Assembly: GCA_020160875.1 (NCBI GenBank)
Contig: JAIUPE010000014.1
Span: 1-50,081 of the forward strand
Direction: 5' to 3'
Origin: Pseudomonadota bacterium
GTDB taxonomy: Bacteria; Pseudomonadota; Alphaproteobacteria; Rhodospirillales; Rhodospirillaceae
Length of the DNA stretch: 50,081 nt
In this document: positions 36,170 to 44,604 of the stretch, in pieces
Numbering within the stretch: the first letter of the stretch is position 1
Layout of the letters: the number at the start of each line of letters is the position of its first letter
Program-made: the position numbers and the translations under genes
The notes under the pieces: generated by a model
What the model saw: the letters and a program-made list of their open reading frames with translations, nothing else
Told to the model about the DNA's origin: nothing
The model's database searches: none

Positions 36170-36352
36170 ATGTCCAACGGCGAAACGCTTTACCTGACTT
36201 TGGTTCTCGGCGTGTTCTTTAGTTTCATCGCAGTCCTGGCCTACGGCATCATCTCCAGCGCGCAGGCACGTAAAGCCCGCGCTGGCCTGGCGGACGCGAG
36301 CACGGCAACGGCGTCCCGACCCCACACACCAAACCGGCTCAAAGCAGCCTAG
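36170..36352 (+). CDS. small single-pass membrane protein, 60 aa
   Basis: AGGAG is 7 nt before ATG 36170. One transmembrane helix (about residues 7-29, LYLTLVLGVFFSFIAVLAYGIIS), then a basic cytoplasmic-like tail (QARKARAG). It is last in the small-gene run and followed at once by a strong terminator. The size and place recall small accessory subunits of oxidases or stress membrane peptides, but no family is assigned. Confidence 0.75.
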   Translation: MSNGETLYLTLVLGVFFSFIAVLAYGIISSAQARKARAGLADASTATASRPHTPNRLKAA

Positions 36353-36368
36353 GGATCGCCGTTTTGCA

Positions 36369-36409
36369 CCGGCGCCGCAGCCTCCCGTCGCGGCGCCGGC
36401 GCTTTTTTT
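36369..36409 (+). terminator. intrinsic terminator before fixL
   Basis: Perfect 10-bp stem CCGGCGCCGC (36369-36378) / GCGGCGCCGG (36390-36399), 11-nt loop, then GC and seven T residues (36403-36409). Confidence 0.93.
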
Positions 36410-36461
36410 CTTCGCTCAAGTCCCTTAGACTCCCGAGAATGGAACGGGAGTGAGAGGGGCA

Positions 36462-37613
36462 ATGGTCGATAAGCTCGGTCCGGCGCAGGATTCCTTGCGC
36501 GCGCGCGAGGCGTGGTTGCGCTGTATTCTTGAAACCGTCGCCGACGCGATCATTGTGATCGACGGCACCGGCGCCATCCAATCTTTCAGCCCGGCGGCCG
36601 AACGCCAGTTCGGCTATGCGCAGAGCGAAGCGCTGGGGCGCAATATCTCTATACTGATGCCGCCTCCCTACAGCGAACAGCACGATAAATATATGCATCG
36701 CTACCATTCAACGGGTGAGCGCAGGATCATCGGCATTGGGCGCGAGGTGCTCGGACGGCGCAAGGACGGCTCCATATTTCCGATGTATCTATCCGTGGGC
36801 GAGGGGCATCTCGATGGCGCGCGCCTGTATGTCGGCATCATTCATGACCTGACGGGTCAGCAGGCCACCGAGCGCCGGTTGCGCGAATTGCAGGAGGAGT
36901 TGCTTCAAGTGTCGCGGATGAGCGGTATGGGGCAGATGGCCTCGTCCCTCGCGCACGAGCTCAATCAGCCGCTGACCGCGATCACCAGTCTTCTCCAGGC
37001 CGCGCGCCGCATGTTGGCCAGCGCCGATCCGTCGGCGGCGGGTCGTGCGCGGGATACCGTCGAAAAGGCCAGCCAGCAGGTCCTGCGGGCCGGCGAGATT
37101 ATCCGGCGCCTGCGCGAGTTCACCGCCCGCGGCGAAATCGAAAAATCCGTCGTCGCGGTCGACCAGATGATCGACGAAGCCGTTGCGCTCGCGCGGGCGA
37201 GCAATAGATTCGGCCAGGCTCAGGTGCACATGGATGTCGGCAGCGTCGGCGCGGTTCTCGCCGACAAGATCCAAATCCAACAGGTTCTGCTCAATTTGAT
37301 CCGCAATGCGCTGGAATCCATGGAGGGATTGGCGCGCCAGGTGCTCACCATTCGTGCGGCGCTGAAGGACGACCTTGTCGAAATTGCCGTCGAGGATATC
37401 GGGCACGGCATCGCGCCCGAGATGAAGGCGCGCCTGTTCGAACCGTTCATCACCACGAAAGACAGGGGGATGGGCGTGGGGCTAGCCATCTGCCGCACGA
37501 TCGTCGAATCCCACGGTGGACGTCTGATAGCCGACGATAATCCGGGCGGCGGCGCCATTTTCCGCCTTACACTCCCGCGTGTGGCCGAGGAGGGGGGAGA
37601 CGACCATGCTTGA
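36462..37613 (+). CDS. fixL: oxygen-sensing histidine kinase FixL
   Basis: Soluble heme-PAS kinase, 383 aa, without membrane segments. The PAS domain (20-135) keeps the heme features known from B. japonicum FixL: proximal His74 in EQHDKY (His200), Arg80 in HRY (Arg206), Ile89 (Ile215), Arg94 in GIGR (Arg220), and Leu110/Val112 (Leu236/Ile238). Then the HisKA helix with phospho-acceptor His165 (SLAHELNQPL) and HATPase_c motifs (NLIRNALE, EDIGHGI, GMGVGL). Oxygen binding would switch the kinase off. ATG 36462 has AGAGGGG upstream. It overlaps fixJ by 8 nt. Confidence 0.95.
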   Translation: MVDKLGPAQDSLRAREAWLRCILETVADAIIVIDGTGAIQSFSPAAERQFGYAQSEALGRNISILMPPPYSEQHDKYMHRYHSTGERRIIGIGREVLGRRKDGSIFPMYLSVGEGHLDGARLYVGIIHDLTGQQATERRLRELQEELLQVSRMSGMGQMASSLAHELNQPLTAITSLLQAARRMLASADPSAAGRARDTVEKASQQVLRAGEIIRRLREFTARGEIEKSVVAVDQMIDEAVALARASNRFGQAQVHMDVGSVGAVLADKIQIQQVLLNLIRNALESMEGLARQVLTIRAALKDDLVEIAVEDIGHGIAPEMKARLFEPFITTKDRGMGVGLAICRTIVESHGGRLIADDNPGGGAIFRLTLPRVAEEGGDDHA

Positions 37614-38205
37614 CAAAATTGTCCATCTCATCGACGACGACGAAGGTGTACGCGAGGCGCTCACGGTCCTTCTGACCGAAGCCGGCTATGCCGTCCGCTC
37701 TTACAAGTCGGGTCTCGATTTCCTGGCCATCTTCGATCCCAAGGCGCCAGGTTGCATCGTGAGCGACATCCGGATGCCCGGTCTCGATGGGCTCGAACTT
37801 CAACAGCGCCTGCGCGCCCTCAATATCACGCTGCCCCTGATTTTCATCACCGGCCACGGCGATATCCAGATGGCGGTACAGGCCATTCGCGGCGGCGCAT
37901 CTGACTTCATCGAGAAACCCTTCGACGAAGCGCTCCTCATCGGCGCGCTCGAGCGCGAGTTCAGCCAGACCGCCCAGTCCATCCGTCCCGGCGAGCATGA
38001 CGACATCCGGCGAAAGCTCGAAGGGCTCACGCCGCGCGAGCGTCAGGTGCTCGATTGTATGGTGGACGGCAAGCCGAACAAGGTCACGGCCTTCGAACTC
38101 GGCCTTAGCATCCGTACCGTCGAGACGCACCGCGCTCATGTGATGCAAAAAATGGACGTCGCCAGCTTATCGGAGCTGGTGCGTCAGGTGATCGCGGTGC
38201 GCTAA
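37606..38205 (+). CDS. fixJ: response regulator FixJ
   Basis: 199 aa. Receiver domain with acidic pocket DDDE (10-13), phospho-acceptor Asp54 (SDIRMPGLDG), Thr (ITGHGD) and Lys (EKPFDE). The C-terminal LuxR-type HTH (LTPRERQVLD, NKVTAFELGLSIRTVETHRAHVMQKM) binds target promoters. GGGGGAGA lies just upstream of ATG 37606, inside fixL. Partner of FixL; expected to activate a fixK gene, and the FixK-like gene at 34561 is the obvious local candidate. Confidence 0.95.
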   Translation: MLDKIVHLIDDDEGVREALTVLLTEAGYAVRSYKSGLDFLAIFDPKAPGCIVSDIRMPGLDGLELQQRLRALNITLPLIFITGHGDIQMAVQAIRGGASDFIEKPFDEALLIGALEREFSQTAQSIRPGEHDDIRRKLEGLTPRERQVLDCMVDGKPNKVTAFELGLSIRTVETHRAHVMQKMDVASLSELVRQVIAVR

Positions 38206-38798
38206 GGCGCCGGCTGCAAGGTAACGTGCGCCATGCCCAAACGGCGGTAGAGCGCACGCCGCTTGGCGAGCGGCCACCAGTCGTACAGAAAAATCTCCAT
38301 CGGTCTCCAGTTGGCGACCCAACCGAGAATGACGAGGCCCTCGCGCACGAAGCGTGCGGCCTCCGTTGACGCGTTCCACATCTCGATCAGGCGCTCCAGG
38401 GCAAGGCATAGCCCCAACATCAGAAGCCCAATCGCTAAGGCTCGGCGTCCGGTCCGGAACAATTGCTTCAGGTCGGACCCGATCAAGTCTGCGCGGTACT
38501 GAAAATAGCGCCGGATCGCGTCTTCGATTTCGGATGAGTTCGCGCCTTCGCACACCGCGCGCGGTAGATGGATGACAATGGCGAGCTGTTCGTTCTCCTT
38601 CAATTCCCGCGCCCAATCGACAATGAACTCCTCGGCGTCCTTGTCGAGATCGCGGTTGCGGAAGGGAAAGGGGTCGAGCGAGCTGAACAATTGGTCGATC
38701 GCGTCGAGCCGGAGCTCGATGGCATTGACCTTGGACCCGGGCCGGCCCTGCCGCGGTTGCGTGGGTGGCGGCCCGCCGGTTGCTGTGTTGATCGCCAT
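38202..38798 (-). CDS. conserved-looking membrane protein of unknown function, 198 aa
   Basis: Not recognised. Start at the ATG ending at 38798; the longer frame runs into the divergent gene. A soluble N-terminal half (KDAEEFIVDWARELKENEQLAIVIHLP) is followed by a transmembrane helix (about 118-136, LAIGLLMLGLCLALERLI), a second hydrophobic stretch near 150-165 and a WWPLAKRRALYRRL basic end. Its stop overlaps the end of fixJ by 4 nt on the opposite strand. The role is unknown; the position suggests membership of the low-oxygen block. Confidence 0.75.
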   Translation of the reverse strand: MAINTATGGPPPTQPRQGRPGSKVNAIELRLDAIDQLFSSLDPFPFRNRDLDKDAEEFIVDWARELKENEQLAIVIHLPRAVCEGANSSEIEDAIRRYFQYRADLIGSDLKQLFRTGRRALAIGLLMLGLCLALERLIEMWNASTEAARFVREGLVILGWVANWRPMEIFLYDWWPLAKRRALYRRLGMAHVTLQPAP

Positions 38799-38877
38799 AA
38801 TCGGTTTTGGCCCAAAGCCTGTTCTGATACAATCGCAAAACCCGCGAATGGCGGCGGGCGGTCTGCGGGAGCGCGTC

Positions 38878-39357
38878 ATGCGTAGGGTGCTGTTTGCCTT
38901 CGGAACGTTGATAGCGCTCACTGGCGCGGCAGCGGGGGCTGAAACCGTCACAATCTCCACCGCGGACTGCCGCAAGCTGGTGGCGCATCAGCCGCGTCCC
39001 GACGTAACCTACCAGGGCGGCGTGGACGTACGGGGCAACGCGGTCGTCCCGGCCGATCTGAATGGGACCGGCGCCATCGACCTGCCGGCTTCCATCGAAA
39101 TCCCGCTGACGGTCGACACGCTCCAGCGTCTCCGGGGCGCCGCACCGCAGTCGGGCGATATTCTGGCTTCCCGGCGCGGCCTCGAAGGGAAGGCGGCCCT
39201 GGGGACCCTCACCATTAAGGGGGACGCCGTTTTCTGGAACGGGAAGCAAATTCAGAGCCAGGATGAAGTCCTCATGGCCGAAGCCTGCAAATCCAGCCTG
39301 AGGGCGCGCGGCATCGTCTTGCCGGAGTCCAAGCCCGGTAACCCGCCGCCGCCGTAA
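38878..39357 (+). CDS. hypothetical periplasmic protein, 159 aa
   Basis: Signal peptide MRRVLFAFGTLIALTGAAAGA with cleavage near residue 21; GGGAG about 6 nt before ATG 38878. The mature part has two cysteines (DCRKL and EACKSS) that could form a disulfide, and a Pro-rich tail (GNPPPP). Segments YQGGVDVRGNAVVPADLNG and LPASIEIPLTVD recur in exported alphaproteobacterial proteins of unknown role, by my recollection. Divergent from the membrane protein at 38202. Confidence 0.75.
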   Translation: MRRVLFAFGTLIALTGAAAGAETVTISTADCRKLVAHQPRPDVTYQGGVDVRGNAVVPADLNGTGAIDLPASIEIPLTVDTLQRLRGAAPQSGDILASRRGLEGKAALGTLTIKGDAVFWNGKQIQSQDEVLMAEACKSSLRARGIVLPESKPGNPPPP

Positions 39358-39483
39358 TCGATTGCGGTACGGCGGTCTTCACCGCACAACCGGCCATGCC
39401 GTAGTGCCCGTGGGCGCGAAGGCGGGAATTGTGCTCCCCGCGGCGAAACCCAGTACCCCCGAGGGGCGTTGCCTTTCTCCACT

Positions 39484-39567
39484 GTCATCCCGGCGAAGGC
39501 CGAGGCCCATCGTCCGGCAAGGGGCTGTGCCTCTTGCGCCATGGAGGCCGGTCTTCGCCGGGATGAC
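39484..39567. repeat. extragenic inverted repeat with 18-bp arms
   Basis: GTCATCCCGGCGAAGGCC (39484-39501) and its near-perfect complement (39550-39567, one mismatch) around 48 bp. The TCATCCCGGCGAA core is a frequent extragenic palindrome in alphaproteobacterial genomes. It occupies most of the 293-bp gap before proS; the rest shows only a small hairpin, GTCCGG (39619-39624)/CCGGAC (39633-39638), just before the proS ribosome-binding site. Confidence 0.8.
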
Positions 39568-39650
39568 GCCTCTGTGAACGGCCCCGTTTGATTGCCTAAT
39601 TACCGCCTATCCCTTATGGTCCGGGCACCTTTCCGGACTAGGATATTCAT

Positions 39651-40967
39651 ATGCGTCTCTCGCGTTTTTTCGCCCCCACCCTCAAGGAAAATCCCACCGA
39701 GGCCCAGATTGTCTCGCATCGCCTGATGTTGCGCGCCGGTATGATCCGCCAGCACGCCGCCGGCATTTACAACTGGCTGCCATTGGGAAACCGCGTTCTG
39801 CAGAACGTCGCGCGCATCGTGCGCGAGGAGCAGAACGCCGCGGGCGCGCTCGAGATTATCATGCCGACGATTCAGTCCGCCGACCTGTGGCGGGAAAGCG
39901 GCCGCTATGACGACTATGGCGCCGAGATGTTGCGCATCAAGGACCGCCACGAACGCGACATGCTCTACGGCCCCACCCACGAAGAAGTGGTGACGGACAT
40001 CTTCCGCACCAATCTCAAAAGCTATCGCGACCTTCCGAAGAACCTGTACCAGATCAATTGGAAGTTCCGCGACGAAGTGCGCCCGCGCTTCGGGCTCATG
40101 CGCGGCCGCGAGTTCCTGATGAAGGACGCATATTCCTTCGATCTCGACTATGCCTCGGCACGGCACAGCTACAATCAGATGATCGTGGCCTACTTGCGCA
40201 CCTTCGCGCGCATGGGGCTGCGCGCCATTCCCATGGCGGCGGAAACCGGCCCCATCGGCGGCACGTTGTCGCACGAGTTCATCGTGCTTGCCGACACGGG
40301 TGAAAGCGCGGTCTATTGCCACAAGGCCTATCTCGACAAGCCGATCCCCGAGAACGTCAACTACAACGCCGACCTCAGCCACATCGTCGAGGATTGGACG
40401 AGTCTCTACGCCGCCGCCGACGAGAAGCATGACCCCAAGAAAGCCGATGAACTCGGCGCCGATCTCGTTTCCGCGCGGGGCATCGAAGTCGGTCACACGT
40501 TCTATCTCGGCAAGAAGTATTCCACGGCTTTGGGCGCCAAGGTCGTCGGCCCGGATGGCAATCAGGTCGAAGTCGAGATGGGCTGCTACGGTATCGGTGT
40601 CTCGCGTTGCGTGGCCGCGATCATCGAGGCCAGTCATGACGAGAACGGCATCGTGTGGCCGGACAGCGTCGCGCCGTTCTATGTCGGCATCATCAATTTG
40701 AAAGTCGGCGATAAGGCTTGCGACGAAGCGTGCGAGAAAATTCACGACGCCATTCAGCTTCAGGGCTGCGATGCGCTCTATGACGATCGCGACGAGCGCG
40801 CCGGCGTGAAGTTCGCCGACATGGACCTGATGGGCATCCCCTGGCAGATCGTCGTCGGTCCGAAAGGAATCGCCAAGGGCATGGTCGAGCTGAAACGCCG
40901 CGCGACCGGCGCGAAAGAGGAGCTCAGCCTCGAAAGCGCTGTCTCGAAGCTGTCGGCGACCATCTAA
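39651..40967 (+). CDS. proS: prolyl-tRNA synthetase (short, alphaproteobacterial type)
   Basis: Class II synthetase charging tRNA-Pro, 438 aa, thus without the editing insertion of the ~570-aa bacterial form. Motif 2 region [26 protein letters not shown] and motif 3 region [10 protein letters not shown] are present. A C-terminal anticodon-binding domain follows (about 340-438). ATG 39651 with AGGA 6-9 nt upstream. The usual proS-lolC-lolD order is kept. Confidence 0.97.
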   Translation: MRLSRFFAPTLKENPTEAQIVSHRLMLRAGMIRQHAAGIYNWLPLGNRVLQNVARIVREEQNAAGALEIIMPTIQSADLWRESGRYDDYGAEMLRIKDRHERDMLYGPTHEEVVTDIFRTNLKSYRDLPKNLYQINWKFRDEVRPRFGLMRGREFLMKDAYSFDLDYASARHSYNQMIVAYLRTFARMGLRAIPMAAETGPIGGTLSHEFIVLADTGESAVYCHKAYLDKPIPENVNYNADLSHIVEDWTSLYAAADEKHDPKKADELGADLVSARGIEVGHTFYLGKKYSTALGAKVVGPDGNQVEVEMGCYGIGVSRCVAAIIEASHDENGIVWPDSVAPFYVGIINLKVGDKACDEACEKIHDAIQLQGCDALYDDRDERAGVKFADMDLMGIPWQIVVGPKGIAKGMVELKRRATGAKEELSLESAVSKLSATI

Positions 40968-41190
40968 GTATGATGCGCGCGGCGTCCCTCCCAAACACGA
41001 CTGTCGTTCCCGGGCCTGTCCCGGGAATCCAGGGGTGTGAGGCTGGATCTATGCAACAACGCCGAAGCGCGCGGCAGTGTACGTCATTCCAACACTCTGG
41101 ACTCTCGGGTCGCGCGAAGGTGCGCGAATTGAATGAAGGCGGGCCTTCGCCCGTCGTCGCCGAGGGTGACATTCTGTAAGTGGGGCACCC
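40968..41190. repeat. proS-lolC gap with extragenic palindrome
   Basis: TTCCCGGG (41007-41014)-CCTGT-CCCGGGAA (41020-41027) belongs to the common TTCCCGGG..CCCGGGAA-type extragenic palindrome and is followed by ATCCAGGGG. Beyond it, paired GC-rich segments (CGGGCCTTCGCCCG near 41145-41158) form a second hairpin. No gene seen. Confidence 0.6.
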
Positions 41191-42438
41191 ATGATCTTCG
41201 GCGCCTTCGAACGGATGGTGGCTTCCCGGTACTTGCGCTCGCGTCGCAAGGAAGGCTTTGTCTCCGTCATCGCCGGTTTCTCCTTCGTCGGCATCGCGCT
41301 CGGCGTTGCCACGCTGATCATCGTCATGGCGGTGATGAATGGTTTTCGCCAAGATCTTTTCTCCCGGATCCTCGGCGTCAACGGCCATATCGACGTGACC
41401 GCGCTCTCGCGGTCCATCACCGATTACGACGTCAAGGTCGACGAGGTGAAGAAAATCCCCGGCGTGACGTCCGTTTCGCCGCTCATCATCGGCCAGGTCA
41501 TGGCCACGGCGCGGGGTTACAACTCCGGCGCCCTGGTGCGCGGCGTGCCGGGCCTTGATCTCTTCAACAAGCCCTGGATTTCCGACCATATCGTCGGTGG
41601 CTCGCTGTCGCCGGTCATCGACAATAAAGCCATCGCCATCGGCACCCGTATGGCCGCGCATTTTGGTATCGAAGTGGGCGACGAGCTGACGCTCATCTCG
41701 CCCAACGGAAACGTGACCGCTTTCGGCACGGTACCGCGCACCGCCACCTACACCGTCGGCGCCATCTTCAATGTAGGCATGAGCGAGTTCGACAGCTCGG
41801 TCATCTTCATGCCGCTGCCCATGGCGCAGATCTATTTCAAACAGCCCGAGGCGGTCACCAACCTAGAGATCCACGTCGACAACCCAGACAACGCGCGCCT
41901 GATTGCCGAACGCGTGAAGGACGTGATGGGGCAGGGGCATCGCGTGCTGTCGTGGGAGCAGACCAACGAAGTCTTCTTCACCGCCCTTCAGGTCGAACGC
42001 AACGTGATGTTCATGATCCTGACCATCATCATTATCGTCGCGGCCTTCAATATCATCTCCGGCCTCATCATGCTGGTGAAGGATAAGGGGGCCGACATCG
42101 CCATTCTGCGCACCATGGGCGCGTCCAGCGGCATGATCATGCGCATCTTCTTCATGACCGGCGCCTCGGTCGGTGTCATCGGCACCTTCCTCGGGTTCGG
42201 GTTGGGGCTGCTCGTCTGCGAGAACATCGACAGCATCCGCCGCGGTATCGAGAAGCTGCTCGGCACCGAGCTATTCTCGCCCGAGATCTACTATCTCACT
42301 CAGATGCCCGCGCAGATGGAATGGGATGAAACCTTGGCCGTGCTCGCCATGTCGATCGGCCTTTCGTTCCTCGCCACCCTTTATCCGTCCTGGCGCGCGG
42401 CCAAGACCGATCCTGTCGAAGCCCTCAGGTATGAGTGA
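41191..42438 (+). CDS. lolC: lipoprotein-releasing system permease (LolC/LolE family)
   Basis: Inner-membrane ABC permease that extracts outer-membrane lipoproteins for LolA. 415 aa with one N-terminal helix (about 25-47), a large periplasmic MacB-like domain, and three C-terminal helices (about 268-290, 315-340, 375-395). The N-terminus [38 protein letters not shown] is family-typical. A single permease is present, as usual in Alphaproteobacteria. Adjacent to lolD. Confidence 0.95.
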   Translation: MIFGAFERMVASRYLRSRRKEGFVSVIAGFSFVGIALGVATLIIVMAVMNGFRQDLFSRILGVNGHIDVTALSRSITDYDVKVDEVKKIPGVTSVSPLIIGQVMATARGYNSGALVRGVPGLDLFNKPWISDHIVGGSLSPVIDNKAIAIGTRMAAHFGIEVGDELTLISPNGNVTAFGTVPRTATYTVGAIFNVGMSEFDSSVIFMPLPMAQIYFKQPEAVTNLEIHVDNPDNARLIAERVKDVMGQGHRVLSWEQTNEVFFTALQVERNVMFMILTIIIIVAAFNIISGLIMLVKDKGADIAILRTMGASSGMIMRIFFMTGASVGVIGTFLGFGLGLLVCENIDSIRRGIEKLLGTELFSPEIYYLTQMPAQMEWDETLAVLAMSIGLSFLATLYPSWRAAKTDPVEALRYE

Positions 42439-42443
42439 GTGCG

Positions 42444-43127
42444 ATGAGTGAGTTTGCCATTGAGTTGAAGGGCCTCGAGCGCACCTACCGTCAGGGCGAG
42501 ACCGAGTTGCATGTCCTGCGTGGTGCCGAACTGACCGTGAAGAAGGGAGAGGTCGTCGCCCTGGTCGGCCCGTCCGGCGCGGGGAAGTCCACGCTCCTCC
42601 ACATTGCGGGGCTTCTCGAACTGCCCGACCGCGGCCAGGTGTTTATTAACGGTGAACCCTGCAACGCGCTGTCCGACGACCGGCGCACCGAAATGCGCCG
42701 GGCCCGCCTCGGCTTCGTTTACCAATTCCACCATCTGCTGCCCGAGTTCTCGGCCCTCGAGAACATCGTCGTGCCCCAGATGATCGCCGGGATGAGCCGC
42801 AAGGCCGCCGCCGTGCGGGCCATGGAGCTTCTGGATTCGCTCGGTCTCGGCTCCCGCGCCGACCACCGCCCCGGTCAGCTTTCGGGGGGCGAACAGCAGC
42901 GCGTTGCCATAGCCCGGGCCCTCGCGAACCGGCCGGCCCTGCTTTTGGCGGATGAGCCGACGGGGAATTTGGACCCGGAAACGGCGGACGGCGTCTTCGC
43001 CCAGCTGGTTGCGCTGTCCAAAAAACATGGACTTGCCGCCCTGATCGCGACCCATAATCCCGCCCTCGCGGCGCGAATGGACCGTACGGTTCGCTTGGAA
43101 CACGGTCTCCTGACCCAAATCGGCTGA
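42444..43127 (+). CDS. lolD: lipoprotein-releasing system ATP-binding protein LolD
   Basis: ABC ATPase that drives LolC/E. Walker [10 protein letters not shown] (42-50), signature [15 protein letters not shown], Walker [14 protein letters not shown] and switch His in IATHNP. 227 aa from ATG 42444; a GTG at 42435 overlapping the lolC stop is an alternative. In many relatives dnaE follows; here it is replaced by the glycan operon. Confidence 0.96.
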   Translation: MSEFAIELKGLERTYRQGETELHVLRGAELTVKKGEVVALVGPSGAGKSTLLHIAGLLELPDRGQVFINGEPCNALSDDRRTEMRRARLGFVYQFHHLLPEFSALENIVVPQMIAGMSRKAAAVRAMELLDSLGLGSRADHRPGQLSGGEQQRVAIARALANRPALLLADEPTGNLDPETADGVFAQLVALSKKHGLAALIATHNPALAARMDRTVRLEHGLLTQIG

Positions 43128-43389
43128 TTTCTCAGCTTGTGGGTGTGTAGGCCCACGCGATTTTCTCCCCAAAATAGATAGTATTTTCTCTCATTACGCG
43201 TGGTGGGAGTTTTTTTAATTTTTGTTAACCCCTCTGTGAGTACCTGCGCATAGGCGAACGGGTTATGCCGTTTTGCCTCGAAACTTACTGAAATGTCAGG
43301 GGATTTACGTATTTCGGCAAGGACTTGCTCTACTTAATTTAAGGGTGTTCGAACATCTGCGAACATCGGCGCAAGGAACTATTGATCAA
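43128..43389 (+). promoter_or_regulatory. AT-rich regulatory region upstream of the wecB operon
   Basis: 262 bp, markedly AT-richer than its surroundings. CCACGCG (43153-43159) can pair with CGCGTGG (43197-43203) before a T-run at 43210-43216, a weak lolD terminator. Two tandem CGAACATC copies at 43350-43357 and 43360-43367, exactly 10 bp apart, look like an operator on one helix face. No convincing sigma-70 hexamer pair was found. AAGGAA precedes the chosen wecB ATG. Confidence 0.4.
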
Positions 43390-44604
43390 ATGAATGCATC
43401 TATTACGGGTATGGATCGCAACACCACGCTGCCGCGTTATCGCCGCATCCTCACGGTTCTTGGCACGCGTCCTGAAGCCATCAAATTTGCCCCGGTCGTT
43501 CGCGCGCTCGAACAAGCCGGCATCGAACATGCGGTCTGCTCCACCGGTCAGCACCGCGAGATGTTGACGCAGGTCTTCAACGTGTTCGGATTGAAGCCGG
43601 ACTACGATCTCCAACTCATGACCGCCGGCCAGGCGCTTGGCGAAATCGCCGGCGCCGCCGTCGCGGCCGTCACCCGTGTCATCGCCGAATACAAGCCCGA
43701 CCTCGTCCTCGTGCAGGGCGACACCACCACGGCTTTCGCCGGCGCCGCCGCGGCCTTCTATAGTCGCGTGGCTGTCGGCCATGTGGAGGCGGGGCTGCGC
43801 ACGGGCGACCTGCAGTCGCCGTTCCCCGAAGAGGCCAACCGCAAACTCATCGGCGTTGTCGGTGATTGGCACTTTGCGCCGACCCTGCGTGCGCAGCAAA
43901 ATCTCCTCAAGGAAGGCATCGACCCGCGCCGCATCCTCATCACCGGCAATACCGGGATCGACGCCCTGCGCATCGTACGCGAACGCCTCCTGAACGACGG
44001 CGCCATGCGTGCTGAATGCGAAGCTAAATTCGGCTTCATCGACCCCACCAAGAAGCTCGTCCTGGTCACTGGTCACCGCCGCGAGAACTTCGACGAAGGT
44101 TTGGCGCAGATGTTCGCGGGCCTCAAGCGTCTCGCCCAGCGCCCGGACGTCCAGATCGTTTACCCCGTGCACCTCAATCCAAACGTGAAGGGACCCGCGC
44201 ACGCGGCCCTCGGCGCCGTGAAAAACGTGCACCTCATCGCGCCGGTCGAATACCACGAGATGATCTATCTCATGGAGCGTGCCAGCCTCATCATCACGGA
44301 TTCCGGTGGCATCCAGGAGGAAGCGCCGTCTTTTGGTGTTCCTTTGCTGGTGACCCGAGACGTCACCGAGCGTCAGGAAGCCGTCGAATCCGGTTGCGCC
44401 AAGCTTATCGGCACCGATCCGCGCAAGATGCTGCCGGAAGCCATCCGCGTTCTCGAAAACGCCGCGGGCCGCATTCCCGGCGCCGTGCATCACAATCCGT
44501 TCGGCGACGGTTATGCCGCCACGCGCATTTGTGCCGCGTTGATGGGCGTGCCGGACGCGATTGCGCCTCTGTCCACCCCTAAGCCGGTTCTCCAAGCGGG
44601 CTAA
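43390..44604 (+). CDS. wecB: UDP-N-acetylglucosamine 2-epimerase (non-hydrolysing)
   Basis: Converts UDP-GlcNAc to UDP-ManNAc in the cytosol. GTB-fold protein, 404 aa: LTVLGTRPEAIKFAPVV near the N-terminus, VQGDTTTAFAGAAAAFY, HVEAGLRTGD, FPEEANRKLIG, TGHRREN and DSGGIQEEAPSFGVP are all family motifs. ATG 43390 is chosen over 43411 because AAGGAA lies upstream. The next gene starts at the base after its stop, so it heads the glycan operon. It supplies the probable precursor for the polymer made by the glycosyltransferase at 46891. Confidence 0.95.
   Translation: MNASITGMDRNTTLPRYRRILTVLGTRPEAIKFAPVVRALEQAGIEHAVCSTGQHREMLTQVFNVFGLKPDYDLQLMTAGQALGEIAGAAVAAVTRVIAEYKPDLVLVQGDTTTAFAGAAAAFYSRVAVGHVEAGLRTGDLQSPFPEEANRKLIGVVGDWHFAPTLRAQQNLLKEGIDPRRILITGNTGIDALRIVRERLLNDGAMRAECEAKFGFIDPTKKLVLVTGHRRENFDEGLAQMFAGLKRLAQRPDVQIVYPVHLNPNVKGPAHAALGAVKNVHLIAPVEYHEMIYLMERASLIITDSGGIQEEAPSFGVPLLVTRDVTERQEAVESGCAKLIGTDPRKMLPEAIRVLENAAGRIPGAVHHNPFGDGYAATRICAALMGVPDAIAPLSTPKPVLQAG

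Noticed and set aside
43214-43232. CtrA-like site TTAA..TTAAC upstream of wecB
   Set aside because: The two half-sites are 6 bp apart instead of the 7 bp of the CtrA consensus, in a generally AT-rich stretch.
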